Source: Microbacterium imperiale (GTDB lineage Bacteria > Actinomycetota > Actinomycetes > Actinomycetales > Microbacteriaceae). From it: DNA of 64,000 bases. A program made the position numbers and the translations under genes. Position 1 is the first letter of the stretch. Every line of letters begins with the position of its first letter. Below are positions 15,608 to 24,949 of the stretch, one piece after another. The notes under the pieces are model-generated. The model was not told where the DNA came from. It worked only from the letters and a program-made list of their open reading frames with translations, and searched no databases. Location of the stretch: positions 1,798,001-1,862,000 of the forward strand of contig NZ_JAGIOK010000001.1 in NCBI RefSeq assembly GCF_017876655.1, written 5' to 3'.

Positions 15608-16695
15608 GCGATGACACCGGCGAACGGACCGAGAAGGCCTCCCGGCGCAAGCTGCGCGAGGCCCGCCGCAAAGGCCAGCTGACCCGTAGCCAGGACCTGT
15701 CGGCGTGGCTCGGGATCGGCACGGTCGCGGCGCTGCTGCCGATGATGATCGGCGCGGGAGCCGACGCCGGCCGGGCACAGTTCGTCGAGGTCGCCGCCGT
15801 CATCCGCGACCCCGATCCCGGTCACGCCGTCGCCGCGCTCGGGTCGGCGCTGGCCGGCATCCCGGCGATGCTCGGCGTCGCGCTCGCGGCCGTCGCGGTG
15901 GTCGCGGTCGTCGGGTCTGTCGCCCAGGGCGGCATCCACCTGCGCGGGGTGCCGGCGCGGTACGAGCAGTTCAACGTCATCGCCGGGGTCAAGCGCCTCT
16001 TCGGGATGCAGGCCCTGTGGGAGGGTGCGAAGGCCCTCATGAAGACGGCCGCGATCGGGCTGGCGCTGTGGTTCGTCGTCGCGGGTCTGATGCCGGTGCT
16101 GATGATGAGCGGCGCGCATTCGATCTCGCGGCTGCTCGAGATCGCCTCGTCCGTCGTGACCTCGCTGCTGATCACCGCCGTCGCCGTCGGCGTCCTGCTC
16201 GCCGCCGTCGACGTCCTCGTGGTCATGCGCCGCAACCGCAAGCACACGCGCATGACCAAGAAGGAAGCGCGCGATGAGCACAAGAGCACCGAGGGCGATC
16301 CCCTCGTCCGAGGCCAGCGTCGCGCGCGCCAGATGGCGATGAGTCGCAACCGGATGATCGCCGCCGTCGCCGACGCCGACGTCGTGCTCGTCAACCCCAC
16401 CCACGTCGCCGTCGCCCTGCGTTACGAGCCGGGTAAGTCGGCCCCGCGCGTGGTCGCGAAGGGTCAGGGCATCATCGCCGAGCGCATCCGCGAGCGGGCG
16501 CACGAGGCCGGGGTGCCGCTCGTCCGCGACATCCCGCTCGCCCGCGCCCTCCACGGCGCGTGCGAGCTGGGCCAGCCGATCCCGAGCGAGCTCTACACCG
16601 CCGTCGCACGCGTGCTCGTCTTCGTCGACGGGCTCAAGCGCCGCGGCGCGGCCCGCGGCGTCCACACCGTTCCGCAGAGGAAGGACCCCCGATGA
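15604..16695 (+). CDS. flhB: Flagellar export switch protein FlhB
   Basis: A 363-residue protein. The N terminus TEKASRRKLREARRKGQ is characteristic, followed by four membrane segments. The cytoplasmic domain has the self-cleavage motif NPTH at residues 264-267 (cut between Asn264 and Pro265). It sets substrate specificity together with FliK. ATG at 15604 overlaps the fliR stop; the frame upstream of it belongs to fliR. Confidence 0.97.
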   Translation: MSDDTGERTEKASRRKLREARRKGQLTRSQDLSAWLGIGTVAALLPMMIGAGADAGRAQFVEVAAVIRDPDPGHAVAALGSALAGIPAMLGVALAAVAVVAVVGSVAQGGIHLRGVPARYEQFNVIAGVKRLFGMQALWEGAKALMKTAAIGLALWFVVAGLMPVLMMSGAHSISRLLEIASSVVTSLLITAVAVGVLLAAVDVLVVMRRNRKHTRMTKKEARDEHKSTEGDPLVRGQRRARQMAMSRNRMIAAVADADVVLVNPTHVAVALRYEPGKSAPRVVAKGQGIIAERIRERAHEAGVPLVRDIPLARALHGACELGQPIPSELYTAVARVLVFVDGLKRRGAARGVHTVPQRKDPR

Positions 16696-18740
16696 ACATC
16701 CTCAAGAGGTCGCTCGTCCCCGTCGGGGTCGTGGGCATCATCATGCTGCTCGTCGTCCCCGTGCCGCCGCCGCTGCTCGACGTGCTCATCATCACCAACA
16801 TCCTGTTCGCGCTGCTCGTCCTGCTGACGGCGATGTTCGTGAAGAAGCCCCTCGATTTCGCCGTCTTCCCGTCGCTGCTGCTCGTCGCGACCCTGTTCCG
16901 GCTGGGGCTGAACGTCGCCTCGACGAAGCTCGTGCTGGGCGAAGCGCACGCCGGCCAGGTCATCGACGCGTTCGCCGCGATCGCGGTCGGCGGCTCGCTC
17001 GTCATCGGCATCGTCGTCTTCCTCATCCTCATCGTCATCCAGTTCGTCGTGGTCACCAAGGGCGCCGAGCGCGTCGCCGAGGTGGGCGCCCGCTTCACGC
17101 TCGACGCCATGCCGGGCAAGCAGATGGCGATCGACGCCGACCTCAACGCCGGCCTCATCACGGATGCCGAGGCGCGACGGCGCCGAGCGGAGATCGCCGC
17201 CGAGGCCGACTTCTACGGCGCGATGGACGGCGCGTCGAAGTTCGTCAAGGGCGACGCGATCGCGGGCCTCGTCATCATCATCATCAACCTCGTCGGCGGC
17301 GTCGCGATCGGCGTCATGTCGGACGGCATGGAGATCGGTGAGGCGCTGAACACCTACGCGCTGCTGACGATCGGCGACGGCCTGACCACCCAGATCCCTG
17401 CGCTGCTCATGGCGGTCGCGACGGGCATGATCGTCACCCGCTCGGGCGCCGAATCCGACATGGGCACGGCGGCGGCGATGCAGCTGACGCAGTCGCGCAA
17501 CGCGCTGTCGATCGCCGGCGGCGCCGCGATCGTCATGTCGTTCATCCCCGGCATGCCGATGCTGCCGTTCCTCGCGATCGGCGCGACGCTGCTGCTCATC
17601 GCCCAGCGGGTCGGCTCGCGCACCCCGGCCCCCTCGGCCGAGGACGCGCCCCTGCCCGACACCCGCAGCGCCGACTCGCCCGAGGAGCTCGCCGAGCGCA
17701 TGCGCGTGCACGCCCTCGAGATCCTGCTCGCCCCCGACGTGGTCGACCTCGTCACCGGCGGTCCCGATGACCTGCTCGGCCGCGTCCGCTCGCTGCGTCG
17801 CAAGACCGCCGCCGAGCTCGGGCTGGTCGTGCCCCCCGTGCGCACGCGCGACAGCATCGAGCTGCCGCCCGCGACCTACGTCATCCGCGTCGCGGGCATC
17901 GAGGCGGGACGCGGGGTGGCTCCGCGCGGGTCGATGTTGGCGCTCGGGGCGGGTCTCGACGCGCTGCCCGGCGCATCGTCGCCCGATCCGGTGTTCGGCA
18001 TCGACGGCAAGTGGGTGCCGCTCGAGATGCGCCACAGCGCCGAGCTCGCCGGCGCGACCGTCGTCGATCGCGCGAGCGTCATCATCACGCACCTCTCCAG
18101 CGTCATCCAGACCCACGCCGCGCGGCTGCTCAGCCGCGAGGACGTGCGGCAGCTCACCGAGGCGCTGCGCCAGGTCAGCCCCGCCGCGGTCGAAGAGCTC
18201 ACCCCGGCCCTGCTCTCGCTCGCCGAGGTGCAGCGCGTGCTGCAGGGACTGCTCGCCGAGCGCATCCCCATCAACGACCTCGCCCGCATCTACGAGGCGC
18301 TCGCGCTGCGCGCGAAGACCTCCACCGACCCCGAGGTCCTCGTCGAGGCCGCTCGCGCCGCGCTCGGACCGGCGGTCGCGACGAGGTTCGCGGAACAGGG
18401 GCGTCTGCGCATCGTCATGATCGATCCGTTGCTCGAGCAGTCGATGCTCGAGGCCATGCGCCCGAGCGAAGAGGGGATGCACATCGCTCTCGACCCGCGG
18501 CGGCTCGAGGCGGTCATCTCGTCGACGAAGGCGGCGTTGGCATCGGCCGGCGCCGGAGCCGAGCCCGTGCTCGTGTGCGCGCCGTCGCTGCGTCCGGCGG
18601 TGCGACGGCTCATCTCGTCGCAGACCGACGGCGTGCCGGTCCTGTCGTACACCGAGGCGACCGCCGGCGGTCTCGCGATCGACACCGTCGGCGTCGTCCG
18701 CGACACCGTCGACGACCGGCCGGTCATCAGCCCCGCGTGA
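16692..18740 (+). CDS. flhA: Flagellar export protein FlhA
   Basis: A 682-residue protein. About eight N-terminal membrane segments (residues 8-320) include the FHIPEP family region TKGAERVAEVGARFTLDAMP; a large cytoplasmic domain docks chaperone-substrate complexes and couples the proton gradient to export. Length is normal. ATG 16692 overlaps the flhB TGA and follows AGAGGAAGGA. It is the last structural gene of the block. Confidence 0.97.
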   Translation: MNILKRSLVPVGVVGIIMLLVVPVPPPLLDVLIITNILFALLVLLTAMFVKKPLDFAVFPSLLLVATLFRLGLNVASTKLVLGEAHAGQVIDAFAAIAVGGSLVIGIVVFLILIVIQFVVVTKGAERVAEVGARFTLDAMPGKQMAIDADLNAGLITDAEARRRRAEIAAEADFYGAMDGASKFVKGDAIAGLVIIIINLVGGVAIGVMSDGMEIGEALNTYALLTIGDGLTTQIPALLMAVATGMIVTRSGAESDMGTAAAMQLTQSRNALSIAGGAAIVMSFIPGMPMLPFLAIGATLLLIAQRVGSRTPAPSAEDAPLPDTRSADSPEELAERMRVHALEILLAPDVVDLVTGGPDDLLGRVRSLRRKTAAELGLVVPPVRTRDSIELPPATYVIRVAGIEAGRGVAPRGSMLALGAGLDALPGASSPDPVFGIDGKWVPLEMRHSAELAGATVVDRASVIITHLSSVIQTHAARLLSREDVRQLTEALRQVSPAAVEELTPALLSLAEVQRVLQGLLAERIPINDLARIYEALALRAKTSTDPEVLVEAARAALGPAVATRFAEQGRLRIVMIDPLLEQSMLEAMRPSEEGMHIALDPRRLEAVISSTKAALASAGAGAEPVLVCAPSLRPAVRRLISSQTDGVPVLSYTEATAGGLAIDTVGVVRDTVDDRPVISPA

Positions 18741-18812
18741 GCGGGCGACAGGCGGATGCGTACGGCGCAAGCGCGCACGGCGCGGGGGACGACGACGCGC
18801 GGACGCGGAAAG

Positions 18813-18818
18813 TAGGGT
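18813..18818 (+). promoter_or_regulatory. -10 box of a probable leaderless csrA promoter
   Basis: TAGGGT ends six bases before the csrA GTG. The preceding 84-base gap after flhA has no ribosome site at a suitable distance. No convincing -35 element is visible. Confidence 0.45.
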
Positions 18819-18824
18819 GATCGA

Positions 18825-19085
18825 GTGCTGGTGTTGACGAGACGTGTCGGTGAGCGGGTGCTCATCGGCGACGACATCGAGGTGACGGTCCTCGAGGTCA
18901 AGGGCGACAGTGTGCGGCTGGGCATCCAGGCGCCGCGCGAGACCCGGATCCAGCGCGCCGAGATCGTCGCCGCCGTCGAGAGCGAGAACGTCTCCGCCGC
19001 GCACGCGCCGGCGGATGAGGGTCAGGCCCTCCTCAACGCGCTCGTCCGCCGCCAGGGCTCAGCCCCGACGGCGGACGAAGAGTAG
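18825..19085 (+). CDS. csrA: Carbon storage/translation regulator CsrA
   Basis: An 86-residue protein. Residues 1-50 are a canonical CsrA (LVLTRRVGERVLIGDDIEV, SVRLGIQAPRETRI), including the RNA-binding RLGI region; a 30-residue low-complexity tail is extra compared with the usual 61-75. CsrA represses translation by binding GGA sites, in Gram-positives notably on flagellin mRNA, and is opposed by FliW. fliW is not in this window. The separate -10 box suggests it can be expressed apart from flhA. Confidence 0.95.
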   Translation: MLVLTRRVGERVLIGDDIEVTVLEVKGDSVRLGIQAPRETRIQRAEIVAAVESENVSAAHAPADEGQALLNALVRRQGSAPTADEE

Positions 19086-19119
19086 CGGCGGCCGCGCCGC
19101 CCGCGGTGCGAGCGCTCGC

Positions 19120-20187
19120 TCAGCCGGCGAGCGCTTCCGACATCTCGTCGATGTTCTGCTGCATCCATTCGACGTAGTCGACGCCGTCGGGCATGAGCTC
19201 GGTGAACTCGAGCACGGGGATGTCGAGCTCTCCCGCCAGGTTCACCATCTCGGTGGTCTCGGCCCCTCCGGTCTGGGCGTTGACGATGACGACGCGCACG
19301 TCGCCGGAGCGCAGCGTCTGCTGAGCCTCGAGCAGTGTCGCCGGGGGAACGTCCTGCCCCTCTTCGACCGCCTCGCTGAAAGCGGCGGGCGTCGCGTCCT
19401 CGAGCCCCGCCGCGGCGGCGAGGTACACCGGCACGGGTTCGGTCACGAAGATCTTCTCGCCGCCGTGGTCGGCCGAGATCGCGTCGAGCGAGGTCTCGAG
19501 CCCCTCGATGCGCTCGATGAGTGCGGCGGCGTTCGCCTCGAAGGTCTCGGCCTGGTCGGCGTCGAGCTCGCCGAGCTCGTGCGCGATGTCCTCGACGAGG
19601 TGCGCGATCGTGTGCGGGTCGTACCAGACGTGCTCGTTGAAGCCCTCGATGTGGTCGTGACCCGCGTGGTCGTGACCGTGCTCGTCGGCGTGCTCCTCCT
19701 CGGCGTGCTCGCCCTCCGCGGGGGCGGCGTCGGCGGACGCGGCGGGTGTCTCGTCCGCGTGCTCCTCGTCCGCGTGGTCGTCGTGGCCGTGACCCTCGGC
19801 GCCCGGGTAGTCGTGCGCGAACTCGACCGCGGTGAGCACGGGCGCCTCCGTGCCGCTCGCGTCGATGAGGCCCTCGAGGAACGAGTCGTAGCCGCCGCCG
19901 TTCTCGATGATGAGGTCCGCCTCCGACACCGTCAGCTGGTCGCGCGCCGATGCCTCGTACGAGTGCGGGTCCTGCGCGAGCGAGGTGATGATGGCGGTGA
20001 CCTCGACGGCGTCGCCGCCGACCTCGGCCGCGAGCGAGCCGTAGACGTTCGTCGACGCCACGACGCTGAGCTTGTCACCGCTGTCGCCCGAGCCGCTCGC
20101 GCCGGGTGCGGCCGAGCCGGCGCAGCCGGCGAGGGTGAGGGATGCCGCGGCGACGAGCACGGCCGCAGGAAGAAGACGACGGGTCAT
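19120..20187 (-). CDS. Zinc/manganese ABC transporter substrate-binding lipoprotein (ZnuA-like)
   Basis: A 355-residue cluster A-1 binding protein. Lipoprotein signal with lipobox LAGC (Cys22). The region at about 127-182 is extremely rich in His, Asp and Glu (EGHGHDDHADEEHADE and HGHDHAGHDHIEGFNEH), the zinc-sensing loop of ZnuA-type proteins. Conserved metal-site neighbourhoods DPHSYE and VWYDPHT are present. No permease or ATPase gene is adjacent, so it is an orphan component here. The promoter has a Zur-like box and a consensus -10 (TACAAT), suggesting induction under zinc limitation. Confidence 0.9.
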   Translation of the reverse strand: MTRRLLPAAVLVAAASLTLAGCAGSAAPGASGSGDSGDKLSVVASTNVYGSLAAEVGGDAVEVTAIITSLAQDPHSYEASARDQLTVSEADLIIENGGGYDSFLEGLIDASGTEAPVLTAVEFAHDYPGAEGHGHDDHADEEHADETPAASADAAPAEGEHAEEEHADEHGHDHAGHDHIEGFNEHVWYDPHTIAHLVEDIAHELGELDADQAETFEANAAALIERIEGLETSLDAISADHGGEKIFVTEPVPVYLAAAAGLEDATPAAFSEAVEEGQDVPPATLLEAQQTLRSGDVRVVIVNAQTGGAETTEMVNLAGELDIPVLEFTELMPDGVDYVEWMQQNIDEMSEALAG

Positions 20188-20194
20188 GCCGACG

Positions 20195-20221
20195 ATTGTA
20201 CGTTACTGATAATCGTTCTCG
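20195..20221 (-). promoter_or_regulatory. Leaderless promoter with Zur-like operator
   Basis: On the minus strand TACAAT (20195-20200) ends seven bases before the ATG, so transcription should start at the A of the start codon. Overlapping the spacer, + strand 20207-20221 reads TGATAATCGTTCTCG, close to the actinobacterial Zur pattern TGATAATNATTATCA. The right half-site is imperfect. Confidence 0.6.
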
Positions 20222-20405
20222 CGCCAGTTCGCGTGCCGCCGATGATTTCGGCGGACCGAACGATTCGCAGGCCCGAAATGCTGGCAATCGGGGCTTTCGG
20301 CCATTTTCGTCCGCCCGTCACTGGCAAGCTCGTTGACGGCGAATCCCGCGCTCCGACGCCGGACGATCGCCGACCATCCCGAGATCACCGCCCCGAGGAG
20401 GAGCC

Positions 20406-20972
20406 ATGTCGCCGTGGGCGCTGTTCATCCTCGCCGTCGGCGTCTCCGCCGACGCGTTCGCGGTCGCACTCGGCAAGGGCCTGCAGCTGCGTACCCACAT
20501 CGTTCGCGGGGCGCTGCTGATCGCGGGCGCCTTCGGCCTCGCCCAGGCGGTCATGCCGCTCATCGGCTGGCTGCTCGGCAGCACCTTCGCCGACGCCATC
20601 GCGCCCGTCGATCACTGGATCGCCTTCGCCCTGCTCGCCGCGATCGGCGCGAAGATGCTGTGGGAGGCGTTCCGGCCCGACGACGACGCGGATGTCGCGG
20701 CATCCGGCATCTCGGCGCGCGAGATCGTGCTGCTCGCCCTCGCGACGAGCATCGACGCGCTGGCCGTGGGCGTCTCGTTCGCGTTCCTGATGGTGCCGGT
20801 GTGGGTCGCCGTCGTCTCGATCGGCGTCGTCACCTTCGCCCTGTCGTTCCTCGCGGTGCTCATCGGTCACCGCGTGGGCACGCGCTGGCGCAAGCCGGCC
20901 GAGATCATCGGCGGCATCGTGCTCATCGGCATCGGCACCCAGATCCTCATCGAGCACCTGGTCGCCGGCTGA
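20406..20972 (+). CDS. mntP: Manganese efflux pump MntP
   Basis: A 188-residue, six-helix membrane protein. Both repeats carry the family signatures: SADAFAVALGKG near residue 14 and ATSIDALAVGVSFAFL near 115, with the Asp residues needed for Mn2+ transport. Strong ribosome site GAGGAGG precedes ATG 20406. Its position next to a Zn/Mn-type binding protein is suggestive but the genes are divergent. I see no yybP-ykoY riboswitch in the 218-base leader region. Confidence 0.95.
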   Translation: MSPWALFILAVGVSADAFAVALGKGLQLRTHIVRGALLIAGAFGLAQAVMPLIGWLLGSTFADAIAPVDHWIAFALLAAIGAKMLWEAFRPDDDADVAASGISAREIVLLALATSIDALAVGVSFAFLMVPVWVAVVSIGVVTFALSFLAVLIGHRVGTRWRKPAEIIGGIVLIGIGTQILIEHLVAG

Positions 20973-20991
20973 CGGCCGGCCGTCGCGCGGG

Positions 20992-21243
20992 TCAGTCCGC
21001 GAGCTTCGCCTTGACGTATGCCACGACGGCGTTCGCGTGACCATGGCCCAGGCCGTGCTCGGTCTTGAGCGACTCGACGACCTGCATATGCGACCGGCCC
21101 TCGCCGAGCTGGTCAGCCGCGATGTCGAGCCAGTGCTGGACCGGCAGGCCGTACGTCTTCTCGATACTCGGGAAGTACGACGCCGGCCCCTTCGGCTTGT
21201 TCGCGGGGTCGATGTCCGGAGCCGAAACGCGACGCTCACTCAT
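20992..21243 (-). CDS. DUF4287 domain protein
   Basis: An 83-residue protein of the small DUF4287 family, recognised by SYFPSIEKTYGLPVQHWLDI and the C-terminal GLGHGHANAVVAYVKAK. Function unknown; such proteins are common in actinobacteria and often fused to DUF5655. It lies convergent to mntP and 27 bases upstream of the stop of the E2 gene. Confidence 0.85.
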   Translation of the reverse strand: MSERRVSAPDIDPANKPKGPASYFPSIEKTYGLPVQHWLDIAADQLGEGRSHMQVVESLKTEHGLGHGHANAVVAYVKAKLAD

Positions 21244-21270
21244 GCGCCCGAGGCTACTCCCCCGCCCGGG

Positions 21271-22626
21271 TCACTCGAGCAGCAGCGCGGGCTCCTCGAG
21301 CACGGAGGCCACGTCGGCGATGAACCGGCTCATGCCGTCGCCGTCGACGACGCGGTGGTCGAACGAGCCCGACACGGTCGTGACGTAGCGCGGGCGCACC
21401 TCGCCGTCGACGACCCAGGGCTTCTGCCGGATGGTTCCCATCGCGACGATGCCCGACTCGCCCGGGTTGATGATCGGCGTACCGGCATCCATCCCGAACA
21501 CGCCGATGTTCGTGATCGTGATCGTGCCGCCTTGCTGGTCGGCGGGCGTGGTCTTGCCCTCGCGAGCGGTGAGCGTCAGCTTCTCGAGGGCGCGGGCGAG
21601 GCCGCGCATGTTGAGGTCCTGCGCGTCCTTGATGTTCGGCACCAGCAGGCCGCGCGGGGTCGCGGCGGCGATGCCGAGGTTGACGTAGTGGCGCACCCGG
21701 ATCTCGGCGCCGGCCTCGGTCTCGACCCAGGCGGCGTTGACCATCGGGGTGCGGCGCACGGCCCACACGACGGCGCGAGCGACGATCAGCAGCGGCGAGA
21801 CCTTGATGTCGGCGAAGTCGGGCGAGGCCTTCATCCGCTTGACGAGCTCCATCGTGCGCGTGGCGTCGACGTCGGTCCACACCGAGACATGCGGCGCACT
21901 GTAGGCGGAGTCGACCATGTGCTTGGCGGTGACCTTGCGCACGCCCTTGACCGGGATGGTCTCCTCGCGGTCGTCGGCGGGCTCGCCCGTCACGACGGCC
22001 GCCGGCACGGGAATGCGCTGCTCGCGCACCTCGGGACGCTCGGGCGTCTGCAGGTTGCGGAACACCGATGCCTGCGACGCGTGGTTCACGACATCCTGAC
22101 GCGTCACCTCTCCCGCCGAGCCCGTCGGCGTGACCGAGGCCAGGTCGACCCCGAGGTCGCGTGCGAGCTTGCGGATGGGCGGCTTGGCCACGACGCCGAC
22201 CGCGGCGCGGGCGGGCGCCTCGGCCGGCTTGCGGCGACGCGACTGCACCTGTCCGGCCCCGCCGTAGCCGACGAGCACCGATCCGCTCTCCTCGGGCGCC
22301 GCCGGAGCGGGAGCAGCCGGAGCCGCGGGGGCAGCCGGAGCGGCGGCGGGGGCCTCGGCCGCCGGGGATGCCGCAGCGGCGGGCGCCTCGGCGGCGATCG
22401 TGATGATCGCCGCGCCGACCTCGACCGTCGCCCCCTCGTCGACGAGCAGCTCGCCGACCGTGCCCGAGAAGGGCGACGGGAGCTCGACGAGCGACTTCGC
22501 GGTCTCGATCTCGACGAGGACGTCGTTGACCGCCACCGCGTCGCCGGCGGCGACGCGCCACTGCACGATCTCCGCCTCGGTGAGGCCTTCGCCGACGTCC
22601 GGCAGGTGGAAGGTCTGGGTGCTCAT
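21271..22626 (-). CDS. 2-oxo acid dehydrogenase E2 component (dihydrolipoyl acyltransferase)
   Basis: A 451-residue enzyme. The N-terminal lipoyl domain (1-78) has the lipoyl Lys44 in EIETAKS. A long Ala/Pro linker is followed by an E1/E3-binding domain (about 148-182, [20 protein letters not shown]) and a C-terminal catalytic domain with DHRVVDG (His424, Asp428). It transfers the acyl group from E1 to CoA. The gene order E1 alpha-E1 beta-E2 and single lipoyl domain fit the branched-chain/pyruvate type of actinobacteria; substrate cannot be fixed from sequence. Confidence 0.93.
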   Translation of the reverse strand: MSTQTFHLPDVGEGLTEAEIVQWRVAAGDAVAVNDVLVEIETAKSLVELPSPFSGTVGELLVDEGATVEVGAAIITIAAEAPAAAASPAAEAPAAAPAAPAAPAAPAPAAPEESGSVLVGYGGAGQVQSRRRKPAEAPARAAVGVVAKPPIRKLARDLGVDLASVTPTGSAGEVTRQDVVNHASQASVFRNLQTPERPEVREQRIPVPAAVVTGEPADDREETIPVKGVRKVTAKHMVDSAYSAPHVSVWTDVDATRTMELVKRMKASPDFADIKVSPLLIVARAVVWAVRRTPMVNAAWVETEAGAEIRVRHYVNLGIAAATPRGLLVPNIKDAQDLNMRGLARALEKLTLTAREGKTTPADQQGGTITITNIGVFGMDAGTPIINPGESGIVAMGTIRQKPWVVDGEVRPRYVTTVSGSFDHRVVDGDGMSRFIADVASVLEEPALLLE

Positions 22627-22657
22627 GAGGGGATCCTCTCGCAGGAGCGGCGGATGG

Positions 22658-23638
22658 TCAGTAGGCGAGGGCGCGGTCGACGGCCTCGAGGATGCGGTCG
22701 GCGTCGGGCAGGTACGAGCCCTCGAGCTTCGCGGCGGGGAACGGCACGTCGAATCCCGACACCCGCAGGACGGGCGCCTCGAGTGAGAAGAAGGCCTGCT
22801 CGGTCACGGTCGCGGCGATCTCGGAGCCGAGCGAGGTGAATCCCGGCGCCTCCTGGCCGTAGACCATGCGTCCCGTACGACGCACCGACTCGACGATCGG
22901 ACCGTAGTCCACGGGCGAGAGTGATCGCAGGTCGACGACCTCGCACGAGATGCCCTCGCTCTCGGCGAGCGCGGCGGCCTGCAGCAGCACGGTGACCATG
23001 GCGCCGTGGCCGACGAGCGTGACGTCGGTGCCGCGGCGCACGACGCGCGAGGCGTGCAGCGGCAGTGCCCGAGCGGCCAGGTCGACCTCACCCTTCGGCC
23101 AGTACCGCGACTTCGGCTCGAGGAAGATCACGGGGTCGGGCGAGGCGATGGCGTCCTGGATCATCCAGTACGCGTCGTTCGGCGTCGACGGCGACACGAC
23201 CCGCAGGCCCGGCGTGTGCGTGAAGTACGCCTCGGGGCTCTCCTGGTGGTGCTCGACGGCGCCGATGTGGCCGCCGTACGGGATGCGGATGACGACGGGG
23301 AACGACATCCGTCCGTCGTGCCGGTTGGTGAGCTTCGCCAGCTGCGTCGTGATCTGGTCGAACGCGGGGAAGACGAAGCCGTCGAACTGGATCTCGCACA
23401 CGGGGCGGAAGCCCGCCATCGCGAGGCCGATCGCCGTGCCGACGATGCCGGACTCGGCCAGGGGCGTGTCGAGCACCCGACGGTCGCCGAACTCGGCCTG
23501 CAGCCCTTCGGTCACGCGGAAGACGCCGCCGAGACGGCCGATGTCCTCCCCCATGAGCAGGACGTGGTCGTCGTCCTGCATCGCGCGGCGCATGCCCGCG
23601 TTGAGCGCCTTGCTGAACGGCAGCGTCTCGACGCTCAT
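22658..23638 (-). CDS. 2-oxo acid dehydrogenase E1 component, beta subunit
   Basis: A 326-residue transketolase-type beta subunit. Conserved features include [39 protein letters not shown], and the potassium/TPP-side region [12 protein letters not shown]. The ATG at 23638 overlaps the E1 alpha stop by four bases. It forms the alpha2-beta2 decarboxylase with the upstream gene. The longer open frame upstream is antisense-shifted E1 alpha sequence and not part of the protein. Confidence 0.95.
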   Translation of the reverse strand: MSVETLPFSKALNAGMRRAMQDDDHVLLMGEDIGRLGGVFRVTEGLQAEFGDRRVLDTPLAESGIVGTAIGLAMAGFRPVCEIQFDGFVFPAFDQITTQLAKLTNRHDGRMSFPVVIRIPYGGHIGAVEHHQESPEAYFTHTPGLRVVSPSTPNDAYWMIQDAIASPDPVIFLEPKSRYWPKGEVDLAARALPLHASRVVRRGTDVTLVGHGAMVTVLLQAAALAESEGISCEVVDLRSLSPVDYGPIVESVRRTGRMVYGQEAPGFTSLGSEIAATVTEQAFFSLEAPVLRVSGFDVPFPAAKLEGSYLPDADRILEAVDRALAY

Positions 23639-24771
23639 GCGCGTCCTCCCTCGAAGGATGCCTCGTAGTCGGCGAGCCATTGCCGCTGCTGGTCGACGAG
23701 CGGATGCTGCTCGCTGTAGACGTGCGCGAACATGCTGTCGGGCTCGGGGGCGACGAGCGCGTTGGTGCGGACGCGCACGTCGTCGGCGTACGCCGCGGCC
23801 GCGGCATCCACCTCGTCGAAGAAGGATGCCGCCGCGCCGCGACCCTCGAGGTAGCCGCGCATCCGCGCGATCGGGTCGCGCTGCGCCCAGAAGGCCTCTT
23901 CGTCGCTCGTGCGGTACTTCGTGGGGTCGTCGCTCGTCGTGTGCGCGCCCATGCGGTAGGTCAGGGCCTCGATCGCGCGTGGCCCCTCGCCGGAGCGGGC
24001 TTCGTCGAGGGCGAGCTTGGTGACGGCGTAGCTGGCGAGCACGTCGTTGCCGTCGACGCGAACCGACGGCATGCCGTATCCGGCGCCGCGGCGCACGAGC
24101 GGCACCTTGGACTGCGTCGAGACGGGCACCGAGATCGCCCAGTGGTTGTTCTGCAGGAAGAACACCTGCGGGGTGTTGTAGCTCGTGGCGAAGACCATCG
24201 CCTCGTGCACGTCGCCCTGGCTCGAGGCGCCGTCGCCGTAGTAGACGATGACGGCCGCGTCTCGCTCGGGGTCGCCCGTGCCGGTACGGCCGTCGAACAC
24301 CATGCCCATGCCGTAGCCCGACGCGTGCAGCGTCTGCGAGCCGAGGACGAGCGTGTAGATGTGGGTGTTGCCGTTCTTGGGGTCGGTCGGATCCCATCCG
24401 CCGTGGGTCAGTCCGCGCATGAGCCGGATGATGTCGATGGGATCGACCCCGCGGATCGTGCAGACGACGTGCTCGCGGTACGACGGGAAGAGGTGGTCCT
24501 GCGGGCGGGTCGCGCGCGCCGAGCCGACCTGCGCCGCCTCCTGGCCGAAGGACGGCGGCCACAGCGCGAGCTGGCCCTGCCGCTGCAGGTTGGTGGCCTG
24601 ACGGTCGAATGCGCGCACCGTGACCATGTCGCGGTAGAACGTCTCGAGCTCGGAGTCGGGCAGCGCCTCGATGAGGGGCAGGTAGCGTTCGGCCTCCGGC
24701 GAGGGGTCGAGTGTGCCGTCGGCCGCGAGGACGCGGACGAGAGCGGGATCGTGTTCTGCTTCGTCGGTCAC
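23635..24771 (-). CDS. 2-oxo acid dehydrogenase E1 component, alpha subunit
   Basis: A 378-residue thiamine diphosphate enzyme subunit. The TPP-binding motif begins YYGDGASSQGDVHEAM and ends at NNHW. The phosphorylation-loop region YRMGAHTTSDDPTKYR is also typical. It decarboxylates a 2-oxo acid, probably branched-chain or pyruvate. Start GTG 24771 has GGGAGG directly adjacent, too close to serve as a ribosome site; a TAGCGT -10 box at 24778-24783 points to leaderless transcription. Confidence 0.94.
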   Translation of the reverse strand: MTDEAEHDPALVRVLAADGTLDPSPEAERYLPLIEALPDSELETFYRDMVTVRAFDRQATNLQRQGQLALWPPSFGQEAAQVGSARATRPQDHLFPSYREHVVCTIRGVDPIDIIRLMRGLTHGGWDPTDPKNGNTHIYTLVLGSQTLHASGYGMGMVFDGRTGTGDPERDAAVIVYYGDGASSQGDVHEAMVFATSYNTPQVFFLQNNHWAISVPVSTQSKVPLVRRGAGYGMPSVRVDGNDVLASYAVTKLALDEARSGEGPRAIEALTYRMGAHTTSDDPTKYRTSDEEAFWAQRDPIARMRGYLEGRGAAASFFDEVDAAAAAYADDVRVRTNALVAPEPDSMFAHVYSEQHPLVDQQRQWLADYEASFEGGRA

Positions 24772-24777
24772 CCTCCC

Positions 24778-24783
24778 ACGCTA
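24778..24783 (-). promoter_or_regulatory. -10 box of the E1-E2 operon
   Basis: TAGCGT on the minus strand ends six bases before the GTG of the E1 alpha gene, giving a leaderless message. Confidence 0.45.
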
Positions 24784-24908
24784 ACGCCCCCGATATGACC
24801 GGTTCTGCATGAGGTCGACAATGGATGCCGCGATCCGCGGTGCCCCCGTCACAACCCGCGAGCCGGCGCGCGACCCGTCGAGACCACGCCAGGCCCCCGT
24901 ACCCACCG

Positions 24909-24925
24909 CTTCAGGCCTGCTTCAG
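24909..24925 (+). promoter_or_regulatory. Direct repeats CTTCAG upstream of the response regulator
   Basis: CTTCAG at 24909-24914 and 24920-24925, an 11-base period as bound by OmpR/PhoB-type dimers. The last copy ends 24 bases before the ATG. The same element with the same distance stands before the PepSY-like gene at 27053, suggesting autoregulation. Confidence 0.65.
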
Positions 24926-24949
24926 CATCGACCCGCCACACTGGGTTCG

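Noticed and set aside
16593-19004. 803-codon open frame antisense to flhA and csrA
   Set aside because: Mirror of the strong codon bias on the other strand; Asp/Arg/His-rich without domains. Many similar antisense frames exist across the window.
19087-19101. Terminator after csrA (GGCGGC-CGC-GCCGCC)
   Set aside because: Short stem with a 3-base loop and no T-run in very GC-rich DNA; could occur by chance.
20222-20405. Possible yybP-ykoY manganese riboswitch before mntP
   Set aside because: The conserved GGGGAGTA-type loop elements are absent; only small unrelated inverted repeats (ATTTCGG/CCGAAAT) are seen.
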